The notes beneath the pieces are model-generated. The model saw only the letters and a program-made list of their open reading frames with translations, searched no databases and was not told where the DNA came from. Shown piece by piece: positions 56,698 to 64,000 of a stretch of 64,000 nucleotides of DNA. The stretch is from Crocinitomicaceae bacterium. Lineage in GTDB: Bacteria > Bacteroidota > Bacteroidia > Flavobacteriales_D > Crocinitomicaceae. Each line of letters opens with the position of its first letter. The first letter of the stretch is position 1. The position numbers and the translations under genes were made by a program. The stretch lies in assembly GCA_002709305.1 (NCBI GenBank), contig PAQM01000015.1, positions 1-64,000 of the forward strand, written 5' to 3'.

Positions 56698-58461
56698 TTA
56701 GGTGTATTTATTTTTGCGAATTAATCCAAATGATAGGGCAATTATTAAAATTATTCCAATAGGAAGAATCAAATTTAAAATTTTGTAATAATTAGCACTT
56801 GATTTAATTTCTTCTGTGTTGATTTTGTGAATATCAATTTGACGACTACGAATATCTAACACTGAGTTGTCATCTAACATATAATCTACCATGTTTTGAA
56901 AGAAATCTTGGTTGCCAAAGAAGTGCGATATATTCATATTTATTAGCTCTTCACTAAATTGTAAGTTATTTATTTTTTTCGGTCTATATTGGTATCCAGT
57001 TCCGAATTTATTAGGTATAGAATCGTATTCATTTGCAATAAATCTTCCATTTCCAACAAGTAAAACTTTTCCTTCTTTTTTACTTTTTCTGTATAGTGTA
57101 TCTTTGTAACCTTCAACAATACGATTTCTGTAGTGAGATTTAAAAATACCTTCAGCTAACCCTGCTAAACATTTTTTATTTGATTCGTTTTCTGGGTTTG
57201 CAACTAATTGAGGGTTCTTGCCATAATTTAATGGTAATGCTAAGCTAATCATAGGTGCTAATCCTGTTGGTATTGAATTTGAACTTGATGTTAATATTGG
57301 TTTTAATACAATATTAGGATCTTCCCCTACAAATTGAATTTCATTCGCATATTCAAGATTTACAGGCTCAACATTTCTAGCAATTGGATGAGAAGTAGGG
57401 GAAGCTATTATATTAAAGAACCACGGTATAATAGATTGGTTATTTAATGATACTCGTTTTGGAAGACAGCGTCCATCCATTATATAATTATCATTTATTT
57501 TTAAGCCGTAATCAAAAAGCATTTTATCAATTCTAAGATTTGAATATCTTGTTGTATGAGCTCTACCTATTGATTCTAATGTGTCTGTATTTATTTTTAA
57601 TTTATCTAGAAAACACATTAATCTTCCTCCACGCATTAAAAATTGATCTATTAATAAAAGATCTTTATCGCTAAATTTTAATCTTGGTCGAGCAATAATT
57701 AATCCATCTAAATTATTTAATACCTGTATAGTATCATTGATAGTTACATCAGCAATATTAAAGTAAGGGGATATCAAGGCTCTAATTCGTTGTGTTTCTG
57801 GCCAAGTTAATTCTCCATGTCCATGAAGAAAACCTATACGTGGCTTTTTTTCCTGTGTAGCTCTTCTTATAGAACTGATTAAAATATATTCCAGATTATT
57901 AATAGAGTTTTGTATGATTTGAGAAATATTATTTAATTGATAAGGTCTTCCAGTTTTAGATCCCGGTAAAAACTGAATACTTTGAACTGTTGACCCTCCA
58001 TATTCAATTATTGCACCTGGCCAGATCATCATTTGACTTTGAGAACCATCTTTATTATAAACTATATCCATGGGTAGAATACCCTTTCCTTTTGCCCAAA
58101 TATTATCAAATAATTCTTGTTTTTCTATATCTGTACCAATGTTTGGATTAATAAACTGATATTCAATTTTGTTTCCGGTATATTGTTTGAATTCTTTTAA
58201 TTTATCTTCTATTGCATTTCTGAAATGCTTTATTTCTGCAGGAAGTTTGCCTTCTAAATAAATTTTTAAGTTTAGGCGAGTTTTAAAATTATCTACATTT
58301 TTTAAATATGAAATTGTTCCATTTGCTAGGGAGTAACGTTGGTCATTAGTCATATCATAACGACTATTAATGAATGAAGATATTACATTGACTAAAATGA
58401 TACTGACAATAATAATGGTTAAAAATGTCCAATTATATATTTTTTGTATACTCTTTGACAT
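56698..58461 (-). CDS. gldG: Gliding-associated ABC component GldG
   Basis: A 587-residue protein of the GldG family: an N-terminal membrane segment (about 13-33), a large periplasmic part with NSRYDMTNDQRYSLANGTISYLK, GFLHGHGELTWPETQRI and LIIARPRLKFSDKDLLLIDQFLMRGG (DUF4350/ABC-type_uncharacterised domain), and a C-terminal membrane segment followed by RKNKYT. In Flavobacterium, GldA (ATPase), GldF and GldG make an ABC complex needed for gliding. It starts two bases after gldF ends. No gldA is in this window. Confidence 0.9.
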   Translation of the reverse strand: MSKSIQKIYNWTFLTIIIVSIILVNVISSFINSRYDMTNDQRYSLANGTISYLKNVDNFKTRLNLKIYLEGKLPAEIKHFRNAIEDKLKEFKQYTGNKIEYQFINPNIGTDIEKQELFDNIWAKGKGILPMDIVYNKDGSQSQMMIWPGAIIEYGGSTVQSIQFLPGSKTGRPYQLNNISQIIQNSINNLEYILISSIRRATQEKKPRIGFLHGHGELTWPETQRIRALISPYFNIADVTINDTIQVLNNLDGLIIARPRLKFSDKDLLLIDQFLMRGGRLMCFLDKLKINTDTLESIGRAHTTRYSNLRIDKMLFDYGLKINDNYIMDGRCLPKRVSLNNQSIIPWFFNIIASPTSHPIARNVEPVNLEYANEIQFVGEDPNIVLKPILTSSSNSIPTGLAPMISLALPLNYGKNPQLVANPENESNKKCLAGLAEGIFKSHYRNRIVEGYKDTLYRKSKKEGKVLLVGNGRFIANEYDSIPNKFGTGYQYRPKKINNLQFSEELINMNISHFFGNQDFFQNMVDYMLDDNSVLDIRSRQIDIHKINTEEIKSSANYYKILNLILPIGIILIIALSFGLIRKNKYT

Positions 58462-58463
58462 AA

Positions 58464-59204
58464 TTATTTTTTTGTTGATTTAATAACTGTTAAAGCAGCG
58501 TAGATAAAACCATATATTAATGATAAAAAATAGATAATATTTTTTGTATCAATAACTCCTTTTTTTATTCCTTCATAATGAAATGTCATTCCAAAGTATT
58601 GAACTATAGAATCAAAGCTGCCCATTAAGTTATATGAACCTAATAGTGCAATCCCACCAATATTAGGTACAAAAATCCAGCAAAAGAAAAGAGCTAGAAT
58701 AAAGGCAACGATTTGACTATTTGTTAATGCTGAGGTAAAGATACCTATTGCAACAAAGCATGAGCCTAATAGAATTAATCCTATGTATGATGTTATTGTT
58801 GCTCCATGGTCAAATTTACTAGGGTCTTCAGATAATTGAATCATTGAATAGTAGTAGATTAATGTTGGTAGTATTGCTATTAACATTAAGGTTACACTTG
58901 CGAAATATTTAGCTAAAAGTATTTTTAGATCAGAAATTGGTCGTGTAAATAATAGTTCTATGGTTCCTGTTCTTCGCTCTTCGGCAATAGAGCGCATAGT
59001 GATTGCAGGTATTAAGATGAGAAAAATTATTGGTGATGAGTTAAAGAATGGTATTAAGTCAGCTTCTGTTCCTTCTAATAGATTTGCTTCAGTTGGTGCA
59101 ATCCAGTGCATTATACCTGATGATATTAAGTAAATTAAGATAAATACATAGCCAATGATTGAGCTTAAGAACCCTTTAATTTCTCTTAGGTACAATGATC
59201 TCAT
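58464..59204 (-). CDS. gldF: Gliding-associated ABC permease GldF
   Basis: A 246-residue ABC-2 permease with about six hydrophobic segments. LREIKGFLSSIIGYVFILIYL at the start, then SIAEERRTGTIELLFTRPISDLKILLAKY and TSALTNSQIVAFILALFFCW, match the GldF family. It acts in the inner membrane with GldG (next gene, two bases away) and a GldA ATPase. A full promoter match (TTG-N20-TACTTTTG) lies 24-54 bases upstream, overlapping the end of the previous gene. Confidence 0.92.
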   Translation of the reverse strand: MRSLYLREIKGFLSSIIGYVFILIYLISSGIMHWIAPTEANLLEGTEADLIPFFNSSPIIFLILIPAITMRSIAEERRTGTIELLFTRPISDLKILLAKYFASVTLMLIAILPTLIYYYSMIQLSEDPSKFDHGATITSYIGLILLGSCFVAIGIFTSALTNSQIVAFILALFFCWIFVPNIGGIALLGSYNLMGSFDSIVQYFGMTFHYEGIKKGVIDTKNIIYFLSLIYGFIYAALTVIKSTKK

Positions 59205-59227
59205 TATTTATTTAATTAAGTTATTAT

Positions 59228-59258
59228 CAAAAGTAAGATTTCTAATTCAAATGTTCAA
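59228..59258 (-). promoter_or_regulatory. Bacteroidota-type promoter for gldF-gldG
   Basis: Leftward, TTG at 59258-59256, a 20-base spacer, then TACTTTTG at 59235-59228 match TTG-N17-23-TAnnTTTG. The TTG overlaps the stop of the preceding gene and the -7 box ends 23 bases before the gldF ATG, a normal leader. The element would let gldF-gldG be transcribed apart from the upstream genes. Confidence 0.55.
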
Positions 59259-59566
59259 TTACTCTTCTTTTTAAAACCATTAAAGTGTTCATGCATACTC
59301 CAAGCCAAAGGTTTTTCTTTGAACCAAGGTTTTATTTTTATCCAAGTTTCCTTGAATTTTTTTGAATTTCTGTATTTATTTAAGCTCTCTTCAGATGTCC
59401 AACAGCTATGTGTTATTATAACACTAGGATTATTAATGCTATGGTATAATTTCATCCCTAAACAACCAGGAAATTCATTGACGAAATTTTTGATTTGATC
59501 AAATAACGATAAGAAATCTGAAATTTTATCTTCTTTAAATTCTAATTTTACTATACGGTTAATCAT
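59255..59566 (-). CDS. ABM-like dimeric alpha-beta barrel protein
   Basis: A 103-residue small protein of the antibiotic-biosynthesis-monooxygenase (ABM) fold: MINRIVKLEFKEDKISDFLSLFDQIKNFVNEFPGC, HSINNPSVIITHSCWTSEESLNKYRNSKKFKETW. The fold usually forms dimers and includes quinol or heme monooxygenases; the activity here is unknown. Its start overlaps the end of the SAM hydrolase gene by four bases (ATGA), and the gldF promoter overlaps its stop. Confidence 0.82.
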   Translation of the reverse strand: MINRIVKLEFKEDKISDFLSLFDQIKNFVNEFPGCLGMKLYHSINNPSVIITHSCWTSEESLNKYRNSKKFKETWIKIKPWFKEKPLAWSMHEHFNGFKKKSN

Positions 59567-60423
59567 GTGAAAAATGAATCGATTGTTTCTCTAGATCCTT
59601 GAGGTGTAAATTCTATTCGAATTATATCGTTAATATTTAATCCAAATAATTTTTCAGCACCTCCTCCGTTTTCATTTGCACCTCTATTAATAGCTATTTC
59701 CAAGTAATTATTTTCATTAAATAAGGCCACTTTTTCACCTTGTGGAACTTCATTATATGAATTTGATATTTTATTTATAAAGTAATCTTTTTTCTTAAAA
59801 TATATAGTGAATGAAGTTTCTTCTCCGAATCTTTCAAAAAATGATTTGTGAATATTTGTTATTGCATTTCCATAGTTATCAATATGTATAATATATCCTT
59901 TAATAAGATTTTTTTCTATAATTGCGATAGGAGAGAATGCTTTTTTATAGACTTTAAATGGTGAGGCTATAGTTTCAATTTTGTTTCCTTTTATTAAAGA
60001 TATACCGGCAGTTAAAAGTAAATTTTTTGTTGGAAATTTAAATAGTTTTTGATTTGATAATATATCTTCAATTCGCCAAAAAGAATCAGCTTCTTCTTCT
60101 TTTAAGAATGATCCAAAAAAACCATTATCATTGGATATAAAGTATTGTTTTTTATAGATTAAAATAGATGGAAAACTTCCATCTGATCCGCTAAAATTAA
60201 CGATTGGTTCACTATCAACACCTATAATATGTACTGTGTTTTCTGGGAACTCTTTAAAACAGGATGCTAAAAGATATGCAGCTTCATTAATATCAAATGG
60301 TTTTACGTTGTGGGATATATCAACTATATGTATATCTTTAATTGATTTTAAGATAGATCCTTTTAGTGAAGCGACATAGTGGTCGTTCAATCCCATGTCA
60401 GTAGTTAATGTTATTATTGCCAT
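59563..60423 (-). CDS. SAM hydroxide adenosyltransferase (DUF62)
   Basis: A 286-residue protein of the SAM hydrolase / SAM-dependent halogenase family (DUF62), which converts S-adenosylmethionine and water to adenosine and methionine. The start at 60423 is chosen because relatives begin MAIITLTTDMG; the frame remains open to 60477. Motifs are LTTDMGLNDHYVASLKG, VHIIGVDSEP, FISNDNGFFGSFL, IDNYGNAITN and VALFNENNYLEIAINRGAN. It is coupled to the ABM-like gene. The position before gldF is, from memory, conserved in flavobacteria. Role in the cell is unclear. Confidence 0.88.
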   Translation of the reverse strand: MAIITLTTDMGLNDHYVASLKGSILKSIKDIHIVDISHNVKPFDINEAAYLLASCFKEFPENTVHIIGVDSEPIVNFSGSDGSFPSILIYKKQYFISNDNGFFGSFLKEEEADSFWRIEDILSNQKLFKFPTKNLLLTAGISLIKGNKIETIASPFKVYKKAFSPIAIIEKNLIKGYIIHIDNYGNAITNIHKSFFERFGEETSFTIYFKKKDYFINKISNSYNEVPQGEKVALFNENNYLEIAINRGANENGGGAEKLFGLNINDIIRIEFTPQGSRETIDSFFT

Positions 60424-60570
60424 TTTCAGTGAAAAATCAAAAGCACCGAGCCTAATTATTTTATAAATTTGATTCAAAAATAAGAAAAAGCTTTTCTTTA
60501 TACTTATATAATTAGATCTAAATTAAAAGTGTAATGAGTTTAATATTAAAAAATTATAATCGTATTTTAG

Positions 60571-61512
60571 TTGGAAAGAAAAATAGAAATTAAGGGTATA
60601 AGCCCATTGGAATTCTTCGGTGTTAATAATGCCAAATTAAAGCAAATAAGGACTTATTTTCCAAAACTTAAGATTATTGCAAGAGGCAATATTATAAGCA
60701 TAAAAGGTGATGAAGAAGTGATGGAACAATTTGAATCGAAATTTGATCTATTGGTTCGTCATTTTAATAAGTTTAATCTATTGACTGATCGTAATATTGA
60801 AGAAATAATAAAAGAAGATGGTATTAAACTATTAGACAACAAAAAAGCTTTTAATGTTATAGTTCATGGTAATCATGGTTCTAAGATTACTGCAAAAACT
60901 ATTAATCAACATAGAATGGTTGATTTGATTGAAAGCAATGATATGGTTTTTGCTGTTGGGCCTGCAGGTACAGGGAAAACTTATACAGCTGTTGCTTTGG
61001 CTGTTCGTGCTTTGAAAGCTAAAGAGGTAAAGCGTATAATTTTAACGCGACCTGCAGTTGAATCAGGAGAACATTTAGGTTTTCTTCCAGGTGATTTAAA
61101 AGAGAAGTTAGATCCTTACTTAATGCCTTTATATGATGCTTTACGTGATATGATACCTCCTGAGAAACTAGCAGATATGATAGAGTATGGTATAGTTGAA
61201 ATAGCTCCTTTGGCTTTCATGAGAGGGAGGACTCTAGATAAGGCGTTTGTTATATTAGATGAAGCACAGAATACAACTACTATGCAAATGAAGATGTTTT
61301 TAACAAGAATGGGGAAGTCTGCAAAATTTGTTGTCACAGGAGATATGTCACAAGTTGATTTGCCACGTCAACAAAAATCGGGTTTGATGTTTGCAATAGA
61401 AAAGCTTCAAAAACTTGAAGGTATTGGGATTATTAAAATGGGTTCAATTGATGTTATGCGTAATGTTTTAGTTAATAAGATTATTAATGCGTTTGAAACA
61501 GAAGAAAATTAA
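60571..61512 (+). CDS. phoH: PhoH-family ATPase
   Basis: A 313-residue PhoH-like protein, a P-loop ATPase of the helicase-1-like group. An N-terminal KH-like segment (ERKIEIKGISPLEFFGVNN) precedes the ATPase domain: Walker A VGPAGTGKTYTA, LTRPAVESGEHLGFLPGDLKEKLDPYLMPLYDAL, Walker B FVILDEAQNTT, and TGDMSQVDLP. The start is TTG at 60571, directly after an in-frame TAG (60568-60570), and no other start fits the conserved N-terminus. Many PhoH proteins sit near RNA-maturation genes; here the neighbour is purC. Confidence 0.93.
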   Translation: MERKIEIKGISPLEFFGVNNAKLKQIRTYFPKLKIIARGNIISIKGDEEVMEQFESKFDLLVRHFNKFNLLTDRNIEEIIKEDGIKLLDNKKAFNVIVHGNHGSKITAKTINQHRMVDLIESNDMVFAVGPAGTGKTYTAVALAVRALKAKEVKRIILTRPAVESGEHLGFLPGDLKEKLDPYLMPLYDALRDMIPPEKLADMIEYGIVEIAPLAFMRGRTLDKAFVILDEAQNTTTMQMKMFLTRMGKSAKFVVTGDMSQVDLPRQQKSGLMFAIEKLQKLEGIGIIKMGSIDVMRNVLVNKIINAFETEEN

Positions 61513-61583
61513 GATATTTCTATTAAATCAATTAGAAAGATATAAATGATTAGTTAATTTTATATGAAATAAAAAAGTAAGAA

Positions 61584-62531
61584 ATGACTAATGTTATTAC
61601 TGATTCTAAATTTAATTTTAAAGGTCAAATTAAATCTTATAAGGGCAAAGTTCGAGATGTTTATACGTTAGATAATGGTCTTTTGATTATGGTTGCTTCT
61701 GATAGAATTTCAGCATTTGATCATATACTCCCTAAAGGTATCCCATTTAAGGGTCAAGTTTTAAATCAAATTGCAACTATGTTTTTGAATGCAACTGAAG
61801 ATATTGTTCCTAATTGGTTAATAGGGACACCCGACCCATCAGTATCTATTGGTTATGCTTGTGAACCCATTCGCGTTGAAATGGTCATTCGAGGATATAT
61901 GTCTGGGCATGCTGCACGAGAATATAAATCAGGTAAACGAGTTTTATGTGGTGTACCATTGCCAGAAGGTATGAAAGAGAATGATAAGTTTCCTAATCCA
62001 ATCATTACTCCTGCTACAAAAGCTGAGGAAGGACATGATGAAGATATTTCTCGTGAAGAAATTATAAATCAAGGAATTGTTGCAGAAGAAATATATATAA
62101 AATTAGAAGAATATACTAGAGCATTGTTTCAAAGAGGGACCGAAATAGCAGCAGATAAAGGTTTAATTTTAGTTGATACTAAATATGAGTTTGGGATGAA
62201 GGACGGTGAGATTGTTCTTATAGATGAAATTCACACTCCCGATTCTTCAAGATATTTTTATGCTGATGGTTATGAACACCGTCAAGAAAAAGGTGAAGTA
62301 CAAAAACAATTATCAAAAGAGTTTGTTCGTGAATGGTTGATAGAGAAAGGTTTTCAGGGATTAGAAGGTCAGAGAATGCCTAATATGCCAAATTCTTTTG
62401 TGGATGTTGTTACAAATCGTTATATAGAGTTATATGAGGTTATTACAGGAAAAAAATTTAAAAAACATGATACATTAAATATTACAGATCGTATTCAAGA
62501 AAATGTAGATAATTATATTAAATCATTATAA
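61584..62531 (+). CDS. purC: SAICAR synthetase
   Basis: A 315-residue phosphoribosylaminoimidazole-succinocarboxamide synthase, joining CAIR and aspartate with ATP in purine synthesis. Motifs are [60 protein letters not shown], and [30 protein letters not shown]. Length is typical of the longer bacterial form. It stands outside a pur cluster, 71 bases after phoH. Confidence 0.95.
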   Translation: MTNVITDSKFNFKGQIKSYKGKVRDVYTLDNGLLIMVASDRISAFDHILPKGIPFKGQVLNQIATMFLNATEDIVPNWLIGTPDPSVSIGYACEPIRVEMVIRGYMSGHAAREYKSGKRVLCGVPLPEGMKENDKFPNPIITPATKAEEGHDEDISREEIINQGIVAEEIYIKLEEYTRALFQRGTEIAADKGLILVDTKYEFGMKDGEIVLIDEIHTPDSSRYFYADGYEHRQEKGEVQKQLSKEFVREWLIEKGFQGLEGQRMPNMPNSFVDVVTNRYIELYEVITGKKFKKHDTLNITDRIQENVDNYIKSL

Positions 62532-62564
62532 AATATATTTTTTTTAGATTCTAGACTTTAAATT

Positions 62565-64000
62565 ATGGATAAAATTGCAAGTAAACTTTTTTCAATGAGT
62601 ATGATGGCTTTGGGAATGTTCATATTTCTTTTTGCTATTGGAATTGCAACTTTATTAGAGTCTAAATATGATGTACAAACTGCTAAAATATTAGTATACA
62701 ATGCTACTTGGTTTGAGATATTATTGGCTTATTTATGTATTAATCTAATTTCAAATATTTTTCGTTACAAAATGTTACAACGTCAAAAAATAGCGATGTT
62801 GGTGTTCCATTTATCTTTTATTATAATGATTATTGGAGCTGGAGTAACACGTTTTTTTAGTTTTGAAGGTTTGATGTTGATTCGTGAAAATGAACAGACA
62901 AATTTTATTTATTCCTCAGATCCATATATATGGTTTAAAATAAATGATGGGAAGCTACAGTATACTGATTATATAAAGAAATATATGTCAGAACAAACTA
63001 ATAATAACTTTAGTTTTGATGTAGAGTTCCCAAATCATCAAAATACTATTAAAATTGAATATGTTGATTTTAATAAAAAAATGGTTGATTCATTAGTTAT
63101 AAATGATACAATATTATCTTCCTCAATAGAAATTATTAATGATGGAATGACTTCTAATTATATTTCAGAGGGTGATTACGTAATGATAGGTAAAATACCA
63201 TTTTCTTTCAATCTTGAAGAAGAAATACCTGGAGTTCAAGTTTTTCAAAGAGGTTTGAAAGTTTTTATTAAGTCTCAATACCCGATTCGTTATTTGCCCA
63301 TGTCAGAAATGCAGAAAGTTAGGCAAGATGGACTGCAAATAGTGGATTCTATGTATAAAACTATTCCAATTGATACATTATCTCTTCTTCAAACAGCAAC
63401 ACTTTATCAAGTTGGAGATGAACAATTTGTTTTTAAAGGTATTATTCCAAATTCAAAGCGTATGAAAGTTTCTTCAGGTAGTCGTAAATCTGGATCAGAT
63501 TATTTGACTTTACGTTTAACTGATGGAAAAAAAACACATAAAGTAGTATTAGAAGGGGGGCAAGGTGTAATTCCTAGTCATGAAGTTTTTTCCTTTAATG
63601 GATTGACTTACGAGATGGAGTATGGTTCTATGACTATACCTGTTCCGTTCTCAGTTAAATGCAGAGACTTTCAATTAGAACGTTATCCTGGTTCAAATTC
63701 ACCTTCTTCTTTTGCTAGCGAACTTACTATAATTGATGAAGAAAGAAATTATACAAGAGATCAAAGGGTTTTCATGAACAATGTAATGGATTATAGAGGT
63801 TATAGATTTTTTCAATCTAGTTATGATTCGGATGAGGGTGGGACTAGACTTAGTGTAAGTCATGACTGGTGGGGTACAAATATTTCTTATTTAGGTTATT
63901 TACTGATGGGAATTGGAATGATCTTATCATTGATATCACCAAATGGTCGTTTTAGAGAACTAAATAATAAAATCAAACAGATTCGAAATAAACGTAATAA
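62565..64000 (+). CDS. ResB-like cytochrome c maturation protein, 5' part
   Basis: The frame starts at ATG 62565 and stays open to the window edge (478 residues visible). Three hydrophobic segments (about residues 10-30, 46-62, 73-93) are followed by a long periplasmic part and a fourth segment (about 443-462, ISYLGYLLMGIGMILSLI). The periplasmic part ends in MDYRGYRFFQSSYDSDEGG and SVSHDWWG, ResB/Ccs1 signatures, and this N-terminal plan fits the ResB half of CcsBA, which delivers heme to apocytochrome c. In many Bacteroidota ResB is fused to CcsA; the fusion cannot be seen here because of the cut. Confidence 0.85.
   Translation, partial: MDKIASKLFSMSMMALGMFIFLFAIGIATLLESKYDVQTAKILVYNATWFEILLAYLCINLISNIFRYKMLQRQKIAMLVFHLSFIIMIIGAGVTRFFSFEGLMLIRENEQTNFIYSSDPYIWFKINDGKLQYTDYIKKYMSEQTNNNFSFDVEFPNHQNTIKIEYVDFNKKMVDSLVINDTILSSSIEIINDGMTSNYISEGDYVMIGKIPFSFNLEEEIPGVQVFQRGLKVFIKSQYPIRYLPMSEMQKVRQDGLQIVDSMYKTIPIDTLSLLQTATLYQVGDEQFVFKGIIPNSKRMKVSSGSRKSGSDYLTLRLTDGKKTHKVVLEGGQGVIPSHEVFSFNGLTYEMEYGSMTIPVPFSVKCRDFQLERYPGSNSPSSFASELTIIDEERNYTRDQRVFMNNVMDYRGYRFFQSSYDSDEGGTRLSVSHDWWGTNISYLGYLLMGIGMILSLISPNGRFRELNNKIKQIRNKRN

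Overview
The window is a dense, strongly AT-rich stretch of chromosome from a member of the Bacteroidota, most likely the Flavobacteriales. The evidence is the type IX secretion (T9SS) sorting tails on many exported proteins (type B on three giant adhesin-like proteins, type A on several others), gliding genes gldF and gldG, a bacillithiol gene (bshC), DUF5916 and SusC/TonB-type outer membrane proteins, and Bacteroidota-style promoters (TTG, about 20 bases, TAnnTTTG) with no evident Shine-Dalgarno sites. There is no phage, insertion sequence, CRISPR array, rRNA or tRNA that I can recognise. The genus cannot be fixed from what is visible.

Layout. 1-9406: three large T9SS type-B surface proteins in a row (the first cut by the window edge), built from repeat, reelin-like, CUB-like, P-domain, SprB and PKD modules and ending in related modules; a small exported protein is translationally coupled to the second. 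9421-19669: metabolism and stress genes (proline dehydrogenase, aroB, a MerR regulator, a queuosine-precursor transporter, an MFS transporter, msrB-msrA, a leucine-rich lipoprotein) and an operon of TPR protein, endonuclease III, MscS channel and CPBP protease. 19643-25287: a leftward run of cyclophilin, carotenoid desaturase, dnaX, NYN-domain protein and secreted esterase. 25365-33719: bshC, a TonB-dependent receptor, a secreted T9SS protein of unknown role, and a second secreted esterase coupled to a coiled-coil protein.

33836-43868: an ABC exporter pair, a Ppx/GppA phosphatase, an NtrC-type response regulator without a DNA-binding domain, a glycosyltransferase next to alaS, and an M23 peptidase. 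44046-51757: dnaK with a symmetric element upstream, two T9SS type-A proteins (one a redoxin), then the thrS-infC-rpmI-rplT translation operon read leftward with a hairpin between rpmI and rplT. 51926-64000: a DUF5916 outer membrane protein, then a leftward block of SAM hydrolase, monooxygenase-like protein, gldF, gldG, a DUF4340-like protein and dnaN, and finally rightward phoH, purC and the start of a ResB/CcsBA cytochrome c maturation protein that runs off the window.

The clearest things to follow up are an 11-A tract in dnaX, placed exactly where the clamp-loader core ends and followed by immediate stops in both shifted frames (a likely programmed tau/gamma switch); reelin-like repeats in a bacterial surface protein and the shuffled modules of the three-gene adhesin cluster; symmetric regulatory elements upstream of dnaK and between the MFS transporter and msrB; and a hairpin in front of rplT. 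I did not see an obviously new multi-gene defence or mobile system.
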